Assembly: GCF_003260995.1 (NCBI RefSeq)
Contig: NZ_CP030040.1
Coordinates: 1,401,736 to 1,465,735 of the forward strand
Length of the DNA stretch: 64,000 bases
Reading direction: 5' to 3'
Source of the DNA: Acetobacterium sp. KB-1
GTDB lineage: Bacteria > Bacillota > Clostridia > Eubacteriales > Eubacteriaceae
The stretch's first letter is position 1; each line of letters starts with the position of its first letter. Both the position numbers and the translations under genes were made by a program. The notes under the pieces were generated by a model. It was not told the DNA's origin. It made no database searches and saw only the letters and a program-made list of their open reading frames with translations. Of the stretch, positions 9,119 through 19,670 are shown in pieces.

Positions 9119-12100
9119 TTAGTTTTTCCGATCCAGATTTCGTTTGGCGGTTTCCATCATCAGTTTGATGCGGTTTAGCTGATTGACTTCACTTGCTCCC
9201 GGGTCGTAGTCGATGGGGGCAATATTTGCGCGCGGATATTTTTGGCGGATCGGTTTGATCATCCCTTTTCCCATCACGTGGTTGGGCAGGCAGGCAAAGG
9301 GTTGAACACAAACAATATTCTCTACCCCATCTTCGATCAACTCCATCATTTCGGCGGTTAAGAACCAACCTTCCCCACCCTGATTACCAAGGGAAATCAG
9401 TTCCTGGGCTTTACCCGCCTTTTTCTCAATGGTGGATGGGGCATGGAAGTGGGTGCTGGCATCCAGGGCAAGCTTCATGTTTTTTCGGGAAAACTCCAAA
9501 AATTTAATCAGCAGTTTGGCACGTTTCATGGATTTTCGTTTACCTGAGAGTTCTTCGTATTTAAAGACCTGATTGTAAGCGCAATATAGAAAGAAATCCA
9601 TCAGGTCCGGCATAACCACCTCGGCACCTTCTGCTTCTAAGACTAACTGGAGGTTATTATTGGCCGTGGGATGGTATTTAACCAGGATTTCTCCAACGAT
9701 GGCAACCTTTGGCCGTTTTTTATCCGTTCGGGGCAGGGCATCAAATTCGTTGACAATCGCCCGAACATTTTCTTTGAAATCACGAAGTTTGCCATTTTTT
9801 AAACTGGCTTTTATTTTTTTGCGCCAAGATTGATACAATTCTTCAGTGGATCCGGGGTGCAGTTCATAAGGCCTTGTACCGCTGACCACCCGTTGCAGCA
9901 GATCACCATAAACAATCCCCACCAGCAGCCGCGCTAACAGCGGTAGACTGAGCTTAAACCCGGGATTCTTCTCCAAACCAATGGCACTCAGTGAAATAAC
10001 CGGAATTTGCGACATACCGGCCGATTCCAGCGCTTTTCTGATAAACGCCACATAGTTGGAGGCACGGCAGGGTCCGCCGGTCTGAGTCATTAATACGGAG
10101 ACATTATCAAGATCGTATTTTCCTGATTTCAGTGCTGCCATAATCTGACCCGTCGTAATAATGGTGGGATAGCAAGCGTCATTATTGACATAGGTTAACC
10201 CTTCGTCAATGGCCGCATTATCAACGCTGGGCATGACCTCGATGTGATAACCATATTTTTCCATTGCCTCTTCCAGAAAGTCAAAATGGATCGGTGACAT
10301 CTGAGGAGCCAGCAGCGTATGCTTCTTTTTCATCGCTTTAGTAAAAATCACCCGTTGGTTCATCAGGGTTGGGTCCACGACAATATTATTTTTCTCCCGC
10401 TCGATCATTGCTGCTTTAAGGGATCGCATTCGAATCCGGATGGCACCGAGATTGTTGACCTCGTCAATTTTAATCAGGGTATAAATATTGCCGTGACTTT
10501 CCAGGATTTCCTGCGTCTGCTCCGAGGTCACCGCATCCAATCCGCAGCCAAAGGAAGTCAACTGTACCAGCTCCAGAAAATCATGCTGATTAACCACCTC
10601 CGCCGCCTTATATAAACGGCTGTGATACTTCCATTGATCCAGGACTCGGAAGCGCTGCTCTTCTTTGGGATGATAGAGATGAGCAATGGCGTCTTCGGTA
10701 AGTACAGCCATGTCCAGGCCGGTAATGATATGATCCAGACCATGATTGACTTCGGGGTCAATGTGATAGGGCCGACCAGCCAGAACAATTCCCTTTTGCC
10801 CGGTTTCTTTTAGATATGCAATGGTTTCTTCCCCTTTTTTCTCCATATCCCGCCGGAAAGCGTCTTTTTGCGCAATGGCAGCTTTCATGGCCGCAGTAAT
10901 TTCTTGACGAGTGATACCAAAGGCGCCAAAAATTTCGGCTAATCGTTCTTCCAACCGTAAATCATTATCAAAGGGCAAAAACGGATTTAAGAAAGTAATA
11001 CCTTCTTTTTGCACATCATCCTGATTGTGTTTAATGGTTTCGGGATACGACATGACAATGGGACAATTGTACCAGTTATCAACATCATCAAATTCTTTTT
11101 CCTCATAGGGAATACAGGGATAAAAAATCAGACTGACACCCTGATCCAGCAGTGCCTGAATATGACCATGAGCCAATTTGGCCGGATAGCAGACCGACTC
11201 AGACGGAATGCTCTCCATCCCTTTTTCGTAAATTTTACGATTGGATTCCGGAGATAGTACCACCCGGTAACCCAGTTGGGTAAAAAAAGTATGCCAGAAG
11301 GGGTAATTTTCATAGAGATTTAAAACCCGGGGGATACCGATATTACCGCGCGGTGCTTCTGCTTCCGGCAACGCGGGATAATCAAAAATCCGCTGATACT
11401 TATATTGATAGAGATTCGGTAGATCAGCATTTTTTTTGACATTACCTTCACCAATCTCGCACCGGTTTCCGGTGATGTGTCGGCTGCCGTCGTTAAAGCG
11501 ATTAATCGTCAGCAGACAATTGTTACTGCAACCGCCGCAGCGTTTGTGACCGACTTCCACCGCAAAATCGTCCAGCGCTGCTAAACCTAAAAGATTGCTG
11601 CGTTCGCCTGGGCGATAATTTTCCCGGGCAATCAGAGCTGCTCCAAAGGCCCCCATCAAGCCCGCAATATCCGGGCGAATCACTTCTTTTTCGGTTATTT
11701 TTTCAAAGGTCCGCAGTACCGCTTGATTGTTAAAGGTTCCCCCCTGAACGATGATATGTTCGCCCAGTTCTTTGGGATTATGAATTTTGATAACCTTCTG
11801 CAAAGCGTTCTTGATGACCGAATAAGACAGACCTGCAGAGATATCCCCCACTTCGGCGCCTTCTTTCTGGGACTGTTTAACCTTGGAATTCATAAAAACA
11901 GTACAGCGGGTCCCCAGATCGACTGGCTTTTCCGCCATCAACGCAGCTTCGACAAAGGCCTGCATATCAAGATCCAATGATTTAGCAAAGGTCTCCAGAA
12001 ACGAACCGCAACCCGAGGAGCAAGCTTCATTGAGAATAATACTGTCGATGGTACCGTTTTTAATCTTCATGCACTTCATATCCTGGCCGCCGATGTCGAG

Positions 12101-13354
12101 GATAAAATCGACCTCAGGACAAAAATATTTTGCACCCTTATAGTGGGCAATGGTTTCAATTTCGCCGATGTCAATTTTTAATGCTTTTTTGATCAAACTT
12201 TCACCATAGCCGGTAACCGTCGAGTTACCAATCGTAACATCCGCCGGCAGCAATCCGTAGATTTCTTTGATAATTTTAATCGATTGAGCCAGTGGACTCC
12301 CCTCGTTGCCACCATAGTAACTGTACAGTAATGCACCATCACCATCGATCACAACGGCCTTGGTAGTGGTCGAACCGACATCGATCCCTAAAAAGCAGCA
12401 CCCGTGATGGTCTTTTAGCGCTTTTTTGACGACCTGATTTTTATCATGACGTTGCCGAAATTGCGTAAGCTCTTCCCGATTTTTAAACAGCGGTTCCAGC
12501 CGACCGACTTCATTTTCTGAAACTGCATCCAGGTTTTCAACGGCCGTAACCAGCTCTTTCAAATGCATTTTTTCTTCTTTTTCAGCCGAATAGGCGGCCC
12601 CGATGGCGACAAAGAGATTGGATTTTTCGGGAAAAATAATCTGTTCTTTTGTGAGTTTCAGGGTTTCGATAAAGCGCTGTCGCAATTCCGACAGGAAATA
12701 AAGGGGTCCCCCTAGAAAAGCTACGTTCCCGCGGATCGGATGTCCGCAGGCCAATCCGCTGATAGTCTGATTAACCACCGCCTGAAAAATTGAAGCCGCG
12801 ATATCCGCTTTCTCTGCCCCTTCATTAATTAGCGGCTGGATATCCGTTTTGGAAAAAACACCGCATCGTGATGCGATCGGATAAATCATCGTGTGGGTTT
12901 TGGACAATTCGTTGAGTCCCTCGGCATCGGTTTTTAGAAGCGTTGCCATCTGATCCACAAAAGCACCGGTTCCCCCGGCACAGGTACCGTTCATCCGCTG
13001 TTCGATGGTTCCGGTAAAAAAGGTGATCTTGGCATCTTCGCCGCCTAACTCAATGGCAACCTCGGTCTTGGGAATAACCCGGTCTACCGCCAGCGTGCTG
13101 GCCACGACCTCCTGAACAAAGGGAATTCCCAACCACTGGGAAATCATCAGTCCGCCGGATCCGGTGACACAAACCCGTGTCTCCAAATCCCCCAACTTTT
13201 GATAGGTTTCTTTTAACAGGTTAACAATAGTAACCTTGATGTTTGATAAATGACGCCGATACTCTTCATAGATGATTTCGTTTTTGCCGTCAATAACCAC
13301 CACTTTAATGGTCGTGGAGCCGATATCGATACCCATTTTGTAATTGTTCTTCAT
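9119..13354 (-). CDS. fused 2-hydroxyacyl-CoA dehydratase activase-type protein with DUF2229 region
   Basis: This 1411-residue protein has two tandem ASKHA ATPase domains of the BadF/BcrA/HgdC type (GIDIGSTT at 8-15, GIDVGSTT at 323-330). Each has the cysteines that in activases bridge a [4Fe-4S] cluster (C125 in GTCAGGTG and C164 in SRCGVF; C444/C448 in EACSSGCGS and C483 in TRCTVF). [11 protein letters not shown] motif follows near residue 617, and the C-terminal 700 residues match the dehydratase-like COG3580/COG3581 (DUF2229) region. Activases use ATP to drive one electron at very low potential into a partner; here activase and a partner-like part are one chain. The substrate is unknown. 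AGAGG lies a little far (13 bases) from the ATG. Confidence 0.87.
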   Translation of the reverse strand: MKNNYKMGIDIGSTTIKVVVIDGKNEIIYEEYRRHLSNIKVTIVNLLKETYQKLGDLETRVCVTGSGGLMISQWLGIPFVQEVVASTLAVDRVIPKTEVAIELGGEDAKITFFTGTIEQRMNGTCAGGTGAFVDQMATLLKTDAEGLNELSKTHTMIYPIASRCGVFSKTDIQPLINEGAEKADIAASIFQAVVNQTISGLACGHPIRGNVAFLGGPLYFLSELRQRFIETLKLTKEQIIFPEKSNLFVAIGAAYSAEKEEKMHLKELVTAVENLDAVSENEVGRLEPLFKNREELTQFRQRHDKNQVVKKALKDHHGCCFLGIDVGSTTTKAVVIDGDGALLYSYYGGNEGSPLAQSIKIIKEIYGLLPADVTIGNSTVTGYGESLIKKALKIDIGEIETIAHYKGAKYFCPEVDFILDIGGQDMKCMKIKNGTIDSIILNEACSSGCGSFLETFAKSLDLDMQAFVEAALMAEKPVDLGTRCTVFMNSKVKQSQKEGAEVGDISAGLSYSVIKNALQKVIKIHNPKELGEHIIVQGGTFNNQAVLRTFEKITEKEVIRPDIAGLMGAFGAALIARENYRPGERSNLLGLAALDDFAVEVGHKRCGGCSNNCLLTINRFNDGSRHITGNRCEIGEGNVKKNADLPNLYQYKYQRIFDYPALPEAEAPRGNIGIPRVLNLYENYPFWHTFFTQLGYRVVLSPESNRKIYEKGMESIPSESVCYPAKLAHGHIQALLDQGVSLIFYPCIPYEEKEFDDVDNWYNCPIVMSYPETIKHNQDDVQKEGITFLNPFLPFDNDLRLEERLAEIFGAFGITRQEITAAMKAAIAQKDAFRRDMEKKGEETIAYLKETGQKGIVLAGRPYHIDPEVNHGLDHIITGLDMAVLTEDAIAHLYHPKEEQRFRVLDQWKYHSRLYKAAEVVNQHDFLELVQLTSFGCGLDAVTSEQTQEILESHGNIYTLIKIDEVNNLGAIRIRMRSLKAAMIEREKNNIVVDPTLMNQRVIFTKAMKKKHTLLAPQMSPIHFDFLEEAMEKYGYHIEVMPSVDNAAIDEGLTYVNNDACYPTIITTGQIMAALKSGKYDLDNVSVLMTQTGGPCRASNYVAFIRKALESAGMSQIPVISLSAIGLEKNPGFKLSLPLLARLLVGIVYGDLLQRVVSGTRPYELHPGSTEELYQSWRKKIKASLKNGKLRDFKENVRAIVNEFDALPRTDKKRPKVAIVGEILVKYHPTANNNLQLVLEAEGAEVVMPDLMDFFLYCAYNQVFKYEELSGKRKSMKRAKLLIKFLEFSRKNMKLALDASTHFHAPSTIEKKAGKAQELISLGNQGGEGWFLTAEMMELIEDGVENIVCVQPFACLPNHVMGKGMIKPIRQKYPRANIAPIDYDPGASEVNQLNRIKLMMETAKRNLDRKN

Positions 13355-13394
13355 TTTATTTTATGACCTCTTCTCTAACATGTCGGTTGTGATC

Positions 13395-14939
13395 TTATCT
13401 TATTTTTTCATACGATTGATATAAGGGTTTTACCCGACGATATAATTGCTTGTATAGTCTATTATAAATTTCTGTATATTTTATTACATTTTTCGGATTG
13501 GGTTCAAAAATCTGTGATTTTCGAATCATCGCCTTACTGGCGGTTTTGATATCCGGATAATGGTTTAAGCCCACAAAGGTGGCAATAGCAGCACCTAATC
13601 CGGTGGTTTCAAAGGTCTGCACCCGATAAACCGGGCGGTTTAAAACATCTGCCATGATCTGAGCCACACCATCACTGCGAGAGCCCCCGCCAGACAGACC
13701 AACGGCCTGAATTGGTACCTTTGTCTTTCTTTCAATCAGTTTTAGTCCTTCTAACAAGGCATATCCCAGGCCTTCGATAATGGCCCGGTAAAGATGGCGT
13801 TTATCATGTCCTTCACTAAATCCCATAAAGGTCCCCCGCGCTTCCGGCCGAAAAGCTTCCCGCCCCCAGTAGGGCTGATGAATCAGGCCATCCGCTCCCG
13901 GTGGGGTCGCTTCCAGATAGCCTTCCAGGATCTCATGGATATCTTTGGGATCAGTCTGATCAAGAAATTCTTTCGTGTACCAGTCCACCATCCAAAATCC
14001 ATGATAGATGGTAACTTCCGGATTATAGCAGTCATTCTCAACCGCCGCAAAAGCGGGATAAAAAGGATAGAGCTCCACGTATTTTTTAGTGGTAATCTCT
14101 ACCGTAGCTTGAGTTCCGAGTGAAATGCTGGCAATATCCGGGGTCAGTGCACCAACGCCCAGTGTCTCACAACCTTTATCCGTTCCCGAAGCTATAATTG
14201 GCAAACCCACCGGTAAGCCTGTGATTTCGGCCGCTTCAGCTGTCAGCTTTCCAATCACTTCACAGGAGTCGGTGAGTTCGTAACATTTTTCCGGTTCCAT
14301 TTGAAGAATCTGACTTTTAACATCATACTTGCCGCACCACTGCTTCTTTTTCGTATCAAAAGGCAGATGTCCGGCGGTATTAGAACGGCTGTCGGCGATG
14401 TTTCCGGTTAAGCGGGTCAAAAAATAGGTCGAAAGAAAAACAACCTTGTGGGTTTTGGCCCAGATGTCCGGCTCCGAAACCTTAATCCAATTAACATGGG
14501 CAGTTCTACTGAATGATTTTGCATAACCACTAAAACCAATCGTTTTAAAAAGCAGGTCGTAGGGCCAGGGATAGGGCAGTGGTTCAGTCAATTCCCGGCG
14601 ATCCAGCCAACTGATAAAATCACGCAGGGGTTTTCCGCGTTCATCTACCACGGTAATGACATCACGCTGACAGGACACCGTCATGCCTCGAATCGTAAGG
14701 AACAAATCCGGCTGTTTAACCTTCAGCTCACAAACAACCTTAACCAGAGCCTCCCAGAACATTTCTGGTGAAGCTTCCTTCCATTGAAAATGCTTTGAAT
14801 AATAACCCGTAAATAATTCTTCGCTTTTTGCCAGCTCATTGCCCTGCTCGTCAAAAAGAATTCCTCGGAGTCCTCTGGTGCCACAATCGATAGTTAAAAC
14901 CGAGTTCTTTTTTATGATGCTCTTTATCGTGTTGTTCAA
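13395..14939 (-). CDS. FGGY family carbohydrate kinase (xylulokinase-like)
   Basis: A 514-residue ASKHA-fold sugar kinase. The N-terminal phosphate-1 motif is DCGTRGLRG (18-26), followed by the FGGY signature regions and GLSGGGSRSDGVAQIMAD near residue 417, which matches FGGY signature 2. The family phosphorylates xylulose, ribulose, glycerol or similar polyols; which one cannot be told. The start is a TTG (14937-14939) with GGGAG eight bases upstream; the frame is closed by a TGA immediately before, so no ATG start is possible upstream. It has its own promoter and lies 5' of the dehydratase-activase gene with a 40-nt gap, so the two are probably co-transcribed. Confidence 0.85.
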   Translation of the reverse strand: MNNTIKSIIKKNSVLTIDCGTRGLRGILFDEQGNELAKSEELFTGYYSKHFQWKEASPEMFWEALVKVVCELKVKQPDLFLTIRGMTVSCQRDVITVVDERGKPLRDFISWLDRRELTEPLPYPWPYDLLFKTIGFSGYAKSFSRTAHVNWIKVSEPDIWAKTHKVVFLSTYFLTRLTGNIADSRSNTAGHLPFDTKKKQWCGKYDVKSQILQMEPEKCYELTDSCEVIGKLTAEAAEITGLPVGLPIIASGTDKGCETLGVGALTPDIASISLGTQATVEITTKKYVELYPFYPAFAAVENDCYNPEVTIYHGFWMVDWYTKEFLDQTDPKDIHEILEGYLEATPPGADGLIHQPYWGREAFRPEARGTFMGFSEGHDKRHLYRAIIEGLGYALLEGLKLIERKTKVPIQAVGLSGGGSRSDGVAQIMADVLNRPVYRVQTFETTGLGAAIATFVGLNHYPDIKTASKAMIRKSQIFEPNPKNVIKYTEIYNRLYKQLYRRVKPLYQSYEKIR

Positions 14940-14973
14940 AATTCATTCTCCCGACATCAACTGTTTTCGTACT

Positions 14974-15001
14974 ATTATACCAAATAGTTGTTAAGTGTAA
15001 A
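14974..15001 (-). promoter_or_regulatory. promoter of the FGGY kinase gene
   Basis: Minus-strand TTTACA (14996-15001), 16-nt spacer, TATAAT (14974-14979), about 35 nt upstream of the TTG start. It sits directly after the terminator of the preceding operon. Confidence 0.65.
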
Positions 15002-15044
15002 ACAAAAAGCGTTGAATAAAAAGAATTAACTTTTTACTCAACGC
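15000..15044 (-). terminator. terminator of the Tm-1-like / PEP-hydrolase operon
   Basis: A 15-bp stem with one mismatch (GCGTTGAGTAAAAAG / CTTTTTATTCAACGC on the minus strand, 15009-15044) is followed by TTTTTGTTTT. Repeat B lies between it and the stop codon of the PEP-hydrolase family gene. Confidence 0.8.
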
Positions 15045-15065
15045 CTGGCTCGATCGCAAAATTAC

Positions 15066-15255
15066 CGTGCGACCACTTGTTAATCTGTTGTAAGCTGCAA
15101 CCACGAGAAATCCGCTATGCTTCTTTCTCTTTGATTCGCTGACAGTCGCCAACTACAAGCAAGCTTGTAATTGGCTCGTTGCCTTCGCACAAGCTCGGAC
15201 TGGCTTTGTCGTGTCCGCCTTGCTGCATTCAACATGATGTAACAATTGTCGGTAC
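15066..15255 (+). repeat. intergenic repeat copy B, long form, most diverged
   Basis: The right end (AACAATTGTCGGTAC) is intact; the left end is altered (GTGCGACCACTTGTTAATC), so the exact left border is uncertain by a few bases. Hairpin 1 reads GAGAAA / TTTCTC (15105-15110, 15124-15129) against GCGAAA / TTTCGC in copy A, a compensatory pair change. Hairpin 2 (GCCAACTACAAGC / GCTTGTAATTGGC) and hairpin 3 (CGGACTGGC..GTCGTGTCCG) are kept. It lies in the 3' untranslated region of the PEP-hydrolase family gene. Confidence 0.85.
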
Positions 15256-15320
15256 GGCTTCACGTGCTTATTTACAATAACTATTTTCTTTTATCGACAG
15301 ATTTTTGTCTGGAATTGATT

Positions 15321-16148
15321 TTATAGTTTGATATCTTTGAAGTCCTTAACCTGTTTGGTAATGGCAATTTCGGTTGGGAGACGTTCGATGCTGGATGCTC
15401 CGAAGAAGCCGCAGACGCCTTTTGTCCGATCGAGGACATATTTGGCATCTTCCGGTTCCGCCACCGGGCCACCGTGGACAATGACCATCACATCGGGATT
15501 GATGGCTTTTCCGGCATCACAGATTTCCTGGGTCAGTTTGACACAATCATCAAGGGTTTTCGCTGACGAGGCGCCAATGCTCCCTTTGGTTGTCAGTCCC
15601 ATATGGGCAACCAGGACATCGGCTCCGGCTTTAGCCATTTTTTCGGCCTCTTCCACGTTAAACACATAGGGTGTGGTTACCAGATCTAGCTCATGGGCTT
15701 TTTTTATCATCTCAACTTCCAGATCATAACCCATGTTGGTTTCTTCCAGGTTTTGTCTAAATACGCCATCGATTAAGCCGACTGTGGGGAAATTTTGAAC
15801 CCCGGAGAACCCGGCTTCTTTGACCTGTTTTAAAAACATTTCCATATCTCTAAACGGATCCGTTCCGCAGACCCCAGCCAAAACTGGCGTGTCCTTGACA
15901 ATTGTGACGACTTCTCTGGCCATGTCCATGACAATGGCATTGGCATCCCCATAGGATAACAGCCCGGCTAAAGAACCACGACCTGCCATCCGGTACCGGC
16001 CGGAATTATAAATAATAATCAGATCCACGCCACCGGCTTCCGCGCATTTGGCAGAAATTCCGGTGCCAGCTCCGGCACCAACCACCGAAATCCCTTTTGT
16101 TTCTTGTTCTCTTAACCGTCTTAATACTTCTTCTCGTTTTATTGCCAT
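15321..16148 (-). CDS. phosphoenolpyruvate hydrolase family TIM-barrel protein
   Basis: A 275-residue protein of the PEP_hydrolase/TIM-barrel family: [18 protein letters not shown] at the N-terminus, then [16 protein letters not shown], a [14 protein letters not shown] strand and [12 protein letters not shown] at the C-terminus. The family name is automatic; the biochemical activity is poorly established. AAGGAG precedes the ATG. It lies 23 nt after the Tm-1-like gene and is the second gene of a sigma-54-type operon. The same domain forms the N-terminal half of the adjacent regulator, and plant Tm-1 resistance proteins join a UPF0261 domain to a TIM barrel of this kind. Confidence 0.87.
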   Translation of the reverse strand: MAIKREEVLRRLREQETKGISVVGAGAGTGISAKCAEAGGVDLIIIYNSGRYRMAGRGSLAGLLSYGDANAIVMDMAREVVTIVKDTPVLAGVCGTDPFRDMEMFLKQVKEAGFSGVQNFPTVGLIDGVFRQNLEETNMGYDLEVEMIKKAHELDLVTTPYVFNVEEAEKMAKAGADVLVAHMGLTTKGSIGASSAKTLDDCVKLTQEICDAGKAINPDVMVIVHGGPVAEPEDAKYVLDRTKGVCGFFGASSIERLPTEIAITKQVKDFKDIKL

Positions 16149-16171
16149 GTTATTTTCTCCTTCACTCTTCT

Positions 16172-17380
16172 TTATCTTTCAAGCATTGAAATCAATTTTT
16201 TAGCCATTGCCAGGGCAAAGGCTTCGTCGTTGATATCGGTATCCATTTCCACCAGTTCAACTTTATCTTTTATATTTGCCCGCAATTGTGCAAACAATTC
16301 GGCATCCTCTTCCGGGCCATAAAATGGTGCCCCTTCCACATCGATAGCTGAAACACCTTTTAATGGAATAAACAAGGCAACCGGCCCGGTGGCCATATTT
16401 AGCTTACCGGCAATAATTTTCCCCATCTGGGAGCATTCATCGACCGTGGTCCGCATCAGGGTGACGCTGGCATTATGTTTGTACAGGTTGCGACTTTTGT
16501 ACTTTTCTGGAACGGTTTCAATAGCGCCAAAATTAACCATATCCAATGCGCCCACCGAAACGACCTCAGGGATTCCCGCTTTGGCAGCCGCTTCTAACCG
16601 GGTTGGTCCGGCCGTAAAGACACCGCCGGCCACCTCATCGCACCATTCGGTCGTGGTGGCGTCAAAAACGCCTTTGATAAACCCGGCTTCAATCAGACTT
16701 TCCATGGCCATGCCCCCAGCCCCAGTGGCGTGGAACACCAGTACCTCGTAGCCCTGATCTTCCAGGTATTCTCTGGCAGCGGTTACACAAGGCGTTGTGA
16801 CCCCAAACATCGTGGCCGCCAGCAATGGTTTCTCTTCTTTAAGTGCTGGAATATCAAAGCTGGCCATCCCGGCAATGGCATTGGCAGCGTTAGCTAAAAT
16901 ATGATTGGAAATGCTATTGATCCCGGAAATATCCACCACTGAATACATCATGGTGATATCTTTCTCCCCAACATAGGGACGGGTATCACCCGAAGCTACG
17001 GTAGAAACCATAATCTTAGGCACACCCACCGGCAGACTTCTCATGGCAAAGGTGCCAATAGTCGTTCCGGCAGAGCCGCCGAGACTAATCATTCCGTCAA
17101 CCTTGCCCTGGTCATAAAGGTCCTTGGTGATTTTAGCCGCTCCAGCCATCATGACATCAATGCCCAGACCGCGATCATGTTGTTGCCGTAACTCTTCTAG
17201 GGATGACCCGCCAGCGATTGCAACCGCCTCACTGCTAACATCCGGGACAAATAACGGCTCCCCAATAACCCCGCAGTTGATTGTGGTGGTACTAACCCCC
17301 CGCTTTTCAATCAATTCTTTGATAAACTTGAATTCATGACCCTTGGTATCAAAGGTCCCTACAATTAATACGTTTTTCAT
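16172..17380 (-). CDS. Tm-1-like ATP-binding protein (UPF0261)
   Basis: A 402-residue soluble protein of the UPF0261/Tm-1-like family: [14 protein letters not shown] at the N-terminus, GLGGSAGTT-like [14 protein letters not shown] in the first half, and [15 protein letters not shown] in the second. In tomato the homologous domain of Tm-1 binds a tobamovirus replication protein; the bacterial role is unknown. I start it at the ATG ending 17380, which has AAAGGGGGG upstream. A longer frame to 17437 would begin inside the -24/-12 promoter and is rejected. It is the first gene of the operon with the PEP-hydrolase family gene. Confidence 0.87.
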   Translation of the reverse strand: MKNVLIVGTFDTKGHEFKFIKELIEKRGVSTTTINCGVIGEPLFVPDVSSEAVAIAGGSSLEELRQQHDRGLGIDVMMAGAAKITKDLYDQGKVDGMISLGGSAGTTIGTFAMRSLPVGVPKIMVSTVASGDTRPYVGEKDITMMYSVVDISGINSISNHILANAANAIAGMASFDIPALKEEKPLLAATMFGVTTPCVTAAREYLEDQGYEVLVFHATGAGGMAMESLIEAGFIKGVFDATTTEWCDEVAGGVFTAGPTRLEAAAKAGIPEVVSVGALDMVNFGAIETVPEKYKSRNLYKHNASVTLMRTTVDECSQMGKIIAGKLNMATGPVALFIPLKGVSAIDVEGAPFYGPEEDAELFAQLRANIKDKVELVEMDTDINDEAFALAMAKKLISMLER

Positions 17381-17420
17381 TCCATGCCCCCCTTTAGATT
17401 TATTATTATCTTTAATAACT

Positions 17421-17437
17421 CGCAAGGTTTGTGCCAA
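17421..17437 (-). promoter_or_regulatory. sigma-54 (-24/-12) promoter
   Basis: The minus strand reads TTGGCACAAACCTTGCG, matching the sigma-54 consensus TGGCAC-N5-TTGC with exactly ten bases between the invariant GG and GC. The predicted start (about 17410) leaves a short leader containing the ribosome site of the Tm-1-like gene. The sigma-54 activator gene ends about 120 bp upstream, and rpoN is encoded at 55354-56790. Confidence 0.88.
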
Positions 17438-17460
17438 CTATTAAAACCGGCGAAGCCATT

Positions 17461-17502
17461 GTTCCCGCCATTCTAAATAGGGGAACGGGAAATGTTTTTC
17501 CC
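17461..17502. promoter_or_regulatory. candidate upstream activator sites
   Basis: Two inverted repeats share GGGAA half-sites: GTTCCC..GGGAAC (17461-17486) and GGGAAA-TGTT-TTTCCC (17487-17502). They sit 24-81 bp upstream of the -24/-12 promoter, where enhancer-binding proteins dock. Assignment to the neighbouring activator is inferred. Confidence 0.45.
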
Positions 17503-17516
17503 AGACAAATGTAATA

Positions 17517-17553
17517 TGGGCAATATTTACTCATTTCGAGTAGATATTGCCCA
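17517..17553. other. 16-bp inverted repeat after the sigma-54 activator gene
   Basis: TGGGCAATATTTACTC / GAGTAGATATTGCCCA with a 5-nt loop and one mismatch. On the plus strand it is followed by CTTTTTT, but the flanking gene ends on the minus strand, where the U tract would precede the stem. It may be a Rho-type 3' end stabiliser, part of the regulatory region, or an imperfect terminator. Confidence 0.5.
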
Positions 17554-17558
17554 CTTTT

Positions 17559-19397
17559 TTATTCCATGGATTCCTGGTCTTCCATCGATAAATTAAATTT
17601 CACTATTTTATTGTAGAGTGTCCGCCGGGAGATGCCAATCCGGTTCGCTGCTTCGGTTCGATTCCATCGGCATGCCTTGAGGACACCCAATATGTAGGTA
17701 CTTTCCAGGTGTTCCTTGCTGGTAGTCAACAGATCTGAACCCAACTGGTTCTTTAGCTGGGTTTTTGGTTTGTGCAATTCTTCCACCACCATATCATCCC
17801 GACGGATATATTTCCCTTCACTGAGAATCACCGCTCTTTCGAGCACATGCTTCATTTCCCGAACATTACCTGGCCAGGGGCATTCCATTAAATAGGCCAT
17901 CGCATCCGGAGCCAGTCGTTTTTCCTCGAGTTGATACTTTATTCTAAACTCTTCTAAAAAGCGGTTGCACAGCAGTGGAATATCCTCGGGATGACGGCGT
18001 AGCGGCGGGGTATTTATTTCCACCACGTTCAGCCGATAGTAGAGATCTTCCCGGAAACGATTCTCTGCTACCGCCTGTTTAATATCCACATTGGTGGCGC
18101 AGACGATCCGCACATCCACAGAGATGGTTTTCTCGCCCCCGACACGTTCAAATTCCTGCTGCTGAATAATCCGCAGTACCTTCGCCTGGAGATCGACATC
18201 CATTTCACCGATCTCATCCAGAAACAGGGTTCCATGGTTGGCCAGTTCAAATTTCCCCAGCCGCCGCTTGTCGGCTCCGGTAAACGCTCCCTTTTCATGA
18301 CCAAACAGCTCACTTTCCAGCAAGTTGGGCGGCAAGGCCGCACAATTTACCTTAATCAGCGAACCCAGACAACGTTTACTGTTAAAATGCAGCGCTTTGG
18401 CGACCAGTTCTTTCCCGGTTCCACTTTCGCCCTGAATTAGAACATTGACGTCTTTATCGGCCACCTTATTAATTAGTTCATACATGTCCTGCATGATCAC
18501 GCTTTGGCCGACAATTTCATCAAAGCCCCGCTTTTTTAACAGTTCTTTTTTTAAATGCTTGTTTTCCTGCTTTAATTTATAATAATTTTTAAATTTATCG
18601 GTCGTTTCTGATATCGCCAGTTCAGTGGGGATTCGCTCAAAGCTGGAGCCGCCGATGTAACCGATGGTCTGGGAATTTTTATAAAAATAATAGGCGTCCT
18701 CCGGAGAATTAATGGGTCCGCCATAAATCATCTTGTAAGTTTGGGGATTGATCTGATCGACTGCTGCAAAAATCGCTTCTGTCATTTCCAGACATTCATT
18801 AATGGTGGAAAAAACCTTGCCGGATTTTTCGCCTCCCCGGGTCCAGCCAAAATGGGCACAGACCACATCCACACCCACCCGGGTCATTGCTCGGGCCTGT
18901 TTTTCATCAAAGACAAAAGCAATGGTAAAGAGATTGGCCGCCACCGCTTTTTTCATAAATTCTATTTCCTGGTCGTAGCCCAGCCCTTTTTCCTCCAGCC
19001 ATTCCCGGAATTGCCCATCAATCAGACCAATCGTCGGAAAATTATTGACACCGCTAAAGCCCAGTTCCCGGACTTTTTGAATCAGCTCCTGATGGGAATA
19101 GTTGGGATCGGTGGCGTTAATGCCGCAGATCACGGCCCGATCTTTAAGTTTTGGCAGTATTTCACGGCTGGAAAAGTCAAATACCAACTCATTACTGTTG
19201 GAAAATGGCATCATACAGCCGATTGAAGGAATCCCTGCCGATCGAAACCGCCCGGCACTCAGGGCCAGAAGCAAATCAGCCCCGCCCTTAACCGCCTGCT
19301 TGGCAAAAAGCCCGGACCCCACCGCCACGCCGATCACCGGTTTGTTCATTTTCAAACTATTCTGGATCATTTTTTCGATGGCTTCTTTTTTCTTCAT
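17559..19397 (-). CDS. sigma-54-dependent activator with PEP-hydrolase-type TIM-barrel sensor
   Basis: A 612-residue protein in three parts. Residues about 1-270 are a TIM barrel homologous to the neighbouring PEP-hydrolase family protein (shared [27 protein letters not shown] and [12 protein letters not shown]). A charged linker (about 274-290) leads to the AAA+ domain with Walker A GESGTGKE (323-330), the sigma-54 contact loop GAFTGA (370-375) and Walker [10 protein letters not shown] Fis-type helix-turn-helix ([16 protein letters not shown]) ends the chain. I use the ATG ending 19397, preceded by GGGAG; a GTG at 19409 overlaps that site. It probably activates the -24/-12 promoter of the next operon, with the barrel binding the pathway metabolite. 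Confidence 0.9.
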   Translation of the reverse strand: MKKKEAIEKMIQNSLKMNKPVIGVAVGSGLFAKQAVKGGADLLLALSAGRFRSAGIPSIGCMMPFSNSNELVFDFSSREILPKLKDRAVICGINATDPNYSHQELIQKVRELGFSGVNNFPTIGLIDGQFREWLEEKGLGYDQEIEFMKKAVAANLFTIAFVFDEKQARAMTRVGVDVVCAHFGWTRGGEKSGKVFSTINECLEMTEAIFAAVDQINPQTYKMIYGGPINSPEDAYYFYKNSQTIGYIGGSSFERIPTELAISETTDKFKNYYKLKQENKHLKKELLKKRGFDEIVGQSVIMQDMYELINKVADKDVNVLIQGESGTGKELVAKALHFNSKRCLGSLIKVNCAALPPNLLESELFGHEKGAFTGADKRRLGKFELANHGTLFLDEIGEMDVDLQAKVLRIIQQQEFERVGGEKTISVDVRIVCATNVDIKQAVAENRFREDLYYRLNVVEINTPPLRRHPEDIPLLCNRFLEEFRIKYQLEEKRLAPDAMAYLMECPWPGNVREMKHVLERAVILSEGKYIRRDDMVVEELHKPKTQLKNQLGSDLLTTSKEHLESTYILGVLKACRWNRTEAANRIGISRRTLYNKIVKFNLSMEDQESME

Positions 19398-19441
19398 CGC
19401 TTCTCCCACTCACATAAATCTCACTTTATTATACAACCCCC

Positions 19442-19474
19442 GATCAAAAAACGCAAAAGACGATTGCAGCGTCC
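19442..19474 (-). terminator. possible terminator after rnpB and repeat C
   Basis: On the minus strand AGGACG..CGTCTT forms a short stem followed by TTTGCGTTTTTTG. The stem is only 4-6 bp, so this is tentative. If real, repeat C lies between rnpB and its terminator. Confidence 0.35.
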
Positions 19475-19510
19475 TGTATTAGACTAAGGCTATTGATAAA
19501 TTTATACCCA

Positions 19511-19609
19511 GTACCGACAATTGTTACATCTGTTGTTTGCATCGGGGCGAACAGGTTGATAAACCTGTCCGATCCCGCAGCAAACAACAGATTAACAATT
19601 GGTCGGTAC
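19511..19609 (-). repeat. intergenic repeat copy C, short form (99 bp)
   Basis: The ends are GTACCGACAATTGTTACATC and AACAATTGGTCGGTAC. Between them a perfect 10-bp stem TGTTGTTTGC / GCAAACAACA (19531-19540, 19580-19589) encloses one hairpin, CGAACAGGTT / AACCTGTCCG. Hairpins 1 and 2 of the long form are absent. It is in the opposite orientation to copies A, B and E. It lies between rnpB and the sigma-54 activator gene. Confidence 0.9.
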
Positions 19610-19670
19610 GGTAGTTTACCGATAACTCTAATCTTCTGCAGGTTCTGCAATCGTCCTAATTGACTTTTGT

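Noticed and set aside
8826-9168. Overlapping short frames on both strands
   Set aside because: They arise from repeat copy A; equivalent frames in copies D and E are not conserved as proteins, while the stems show paired base changes.
17381-17437. N-terminal extension of the Tm-1-like protein
   Set aside because: It would begin within the -24/-12 promoter, before the predicted transcription start.
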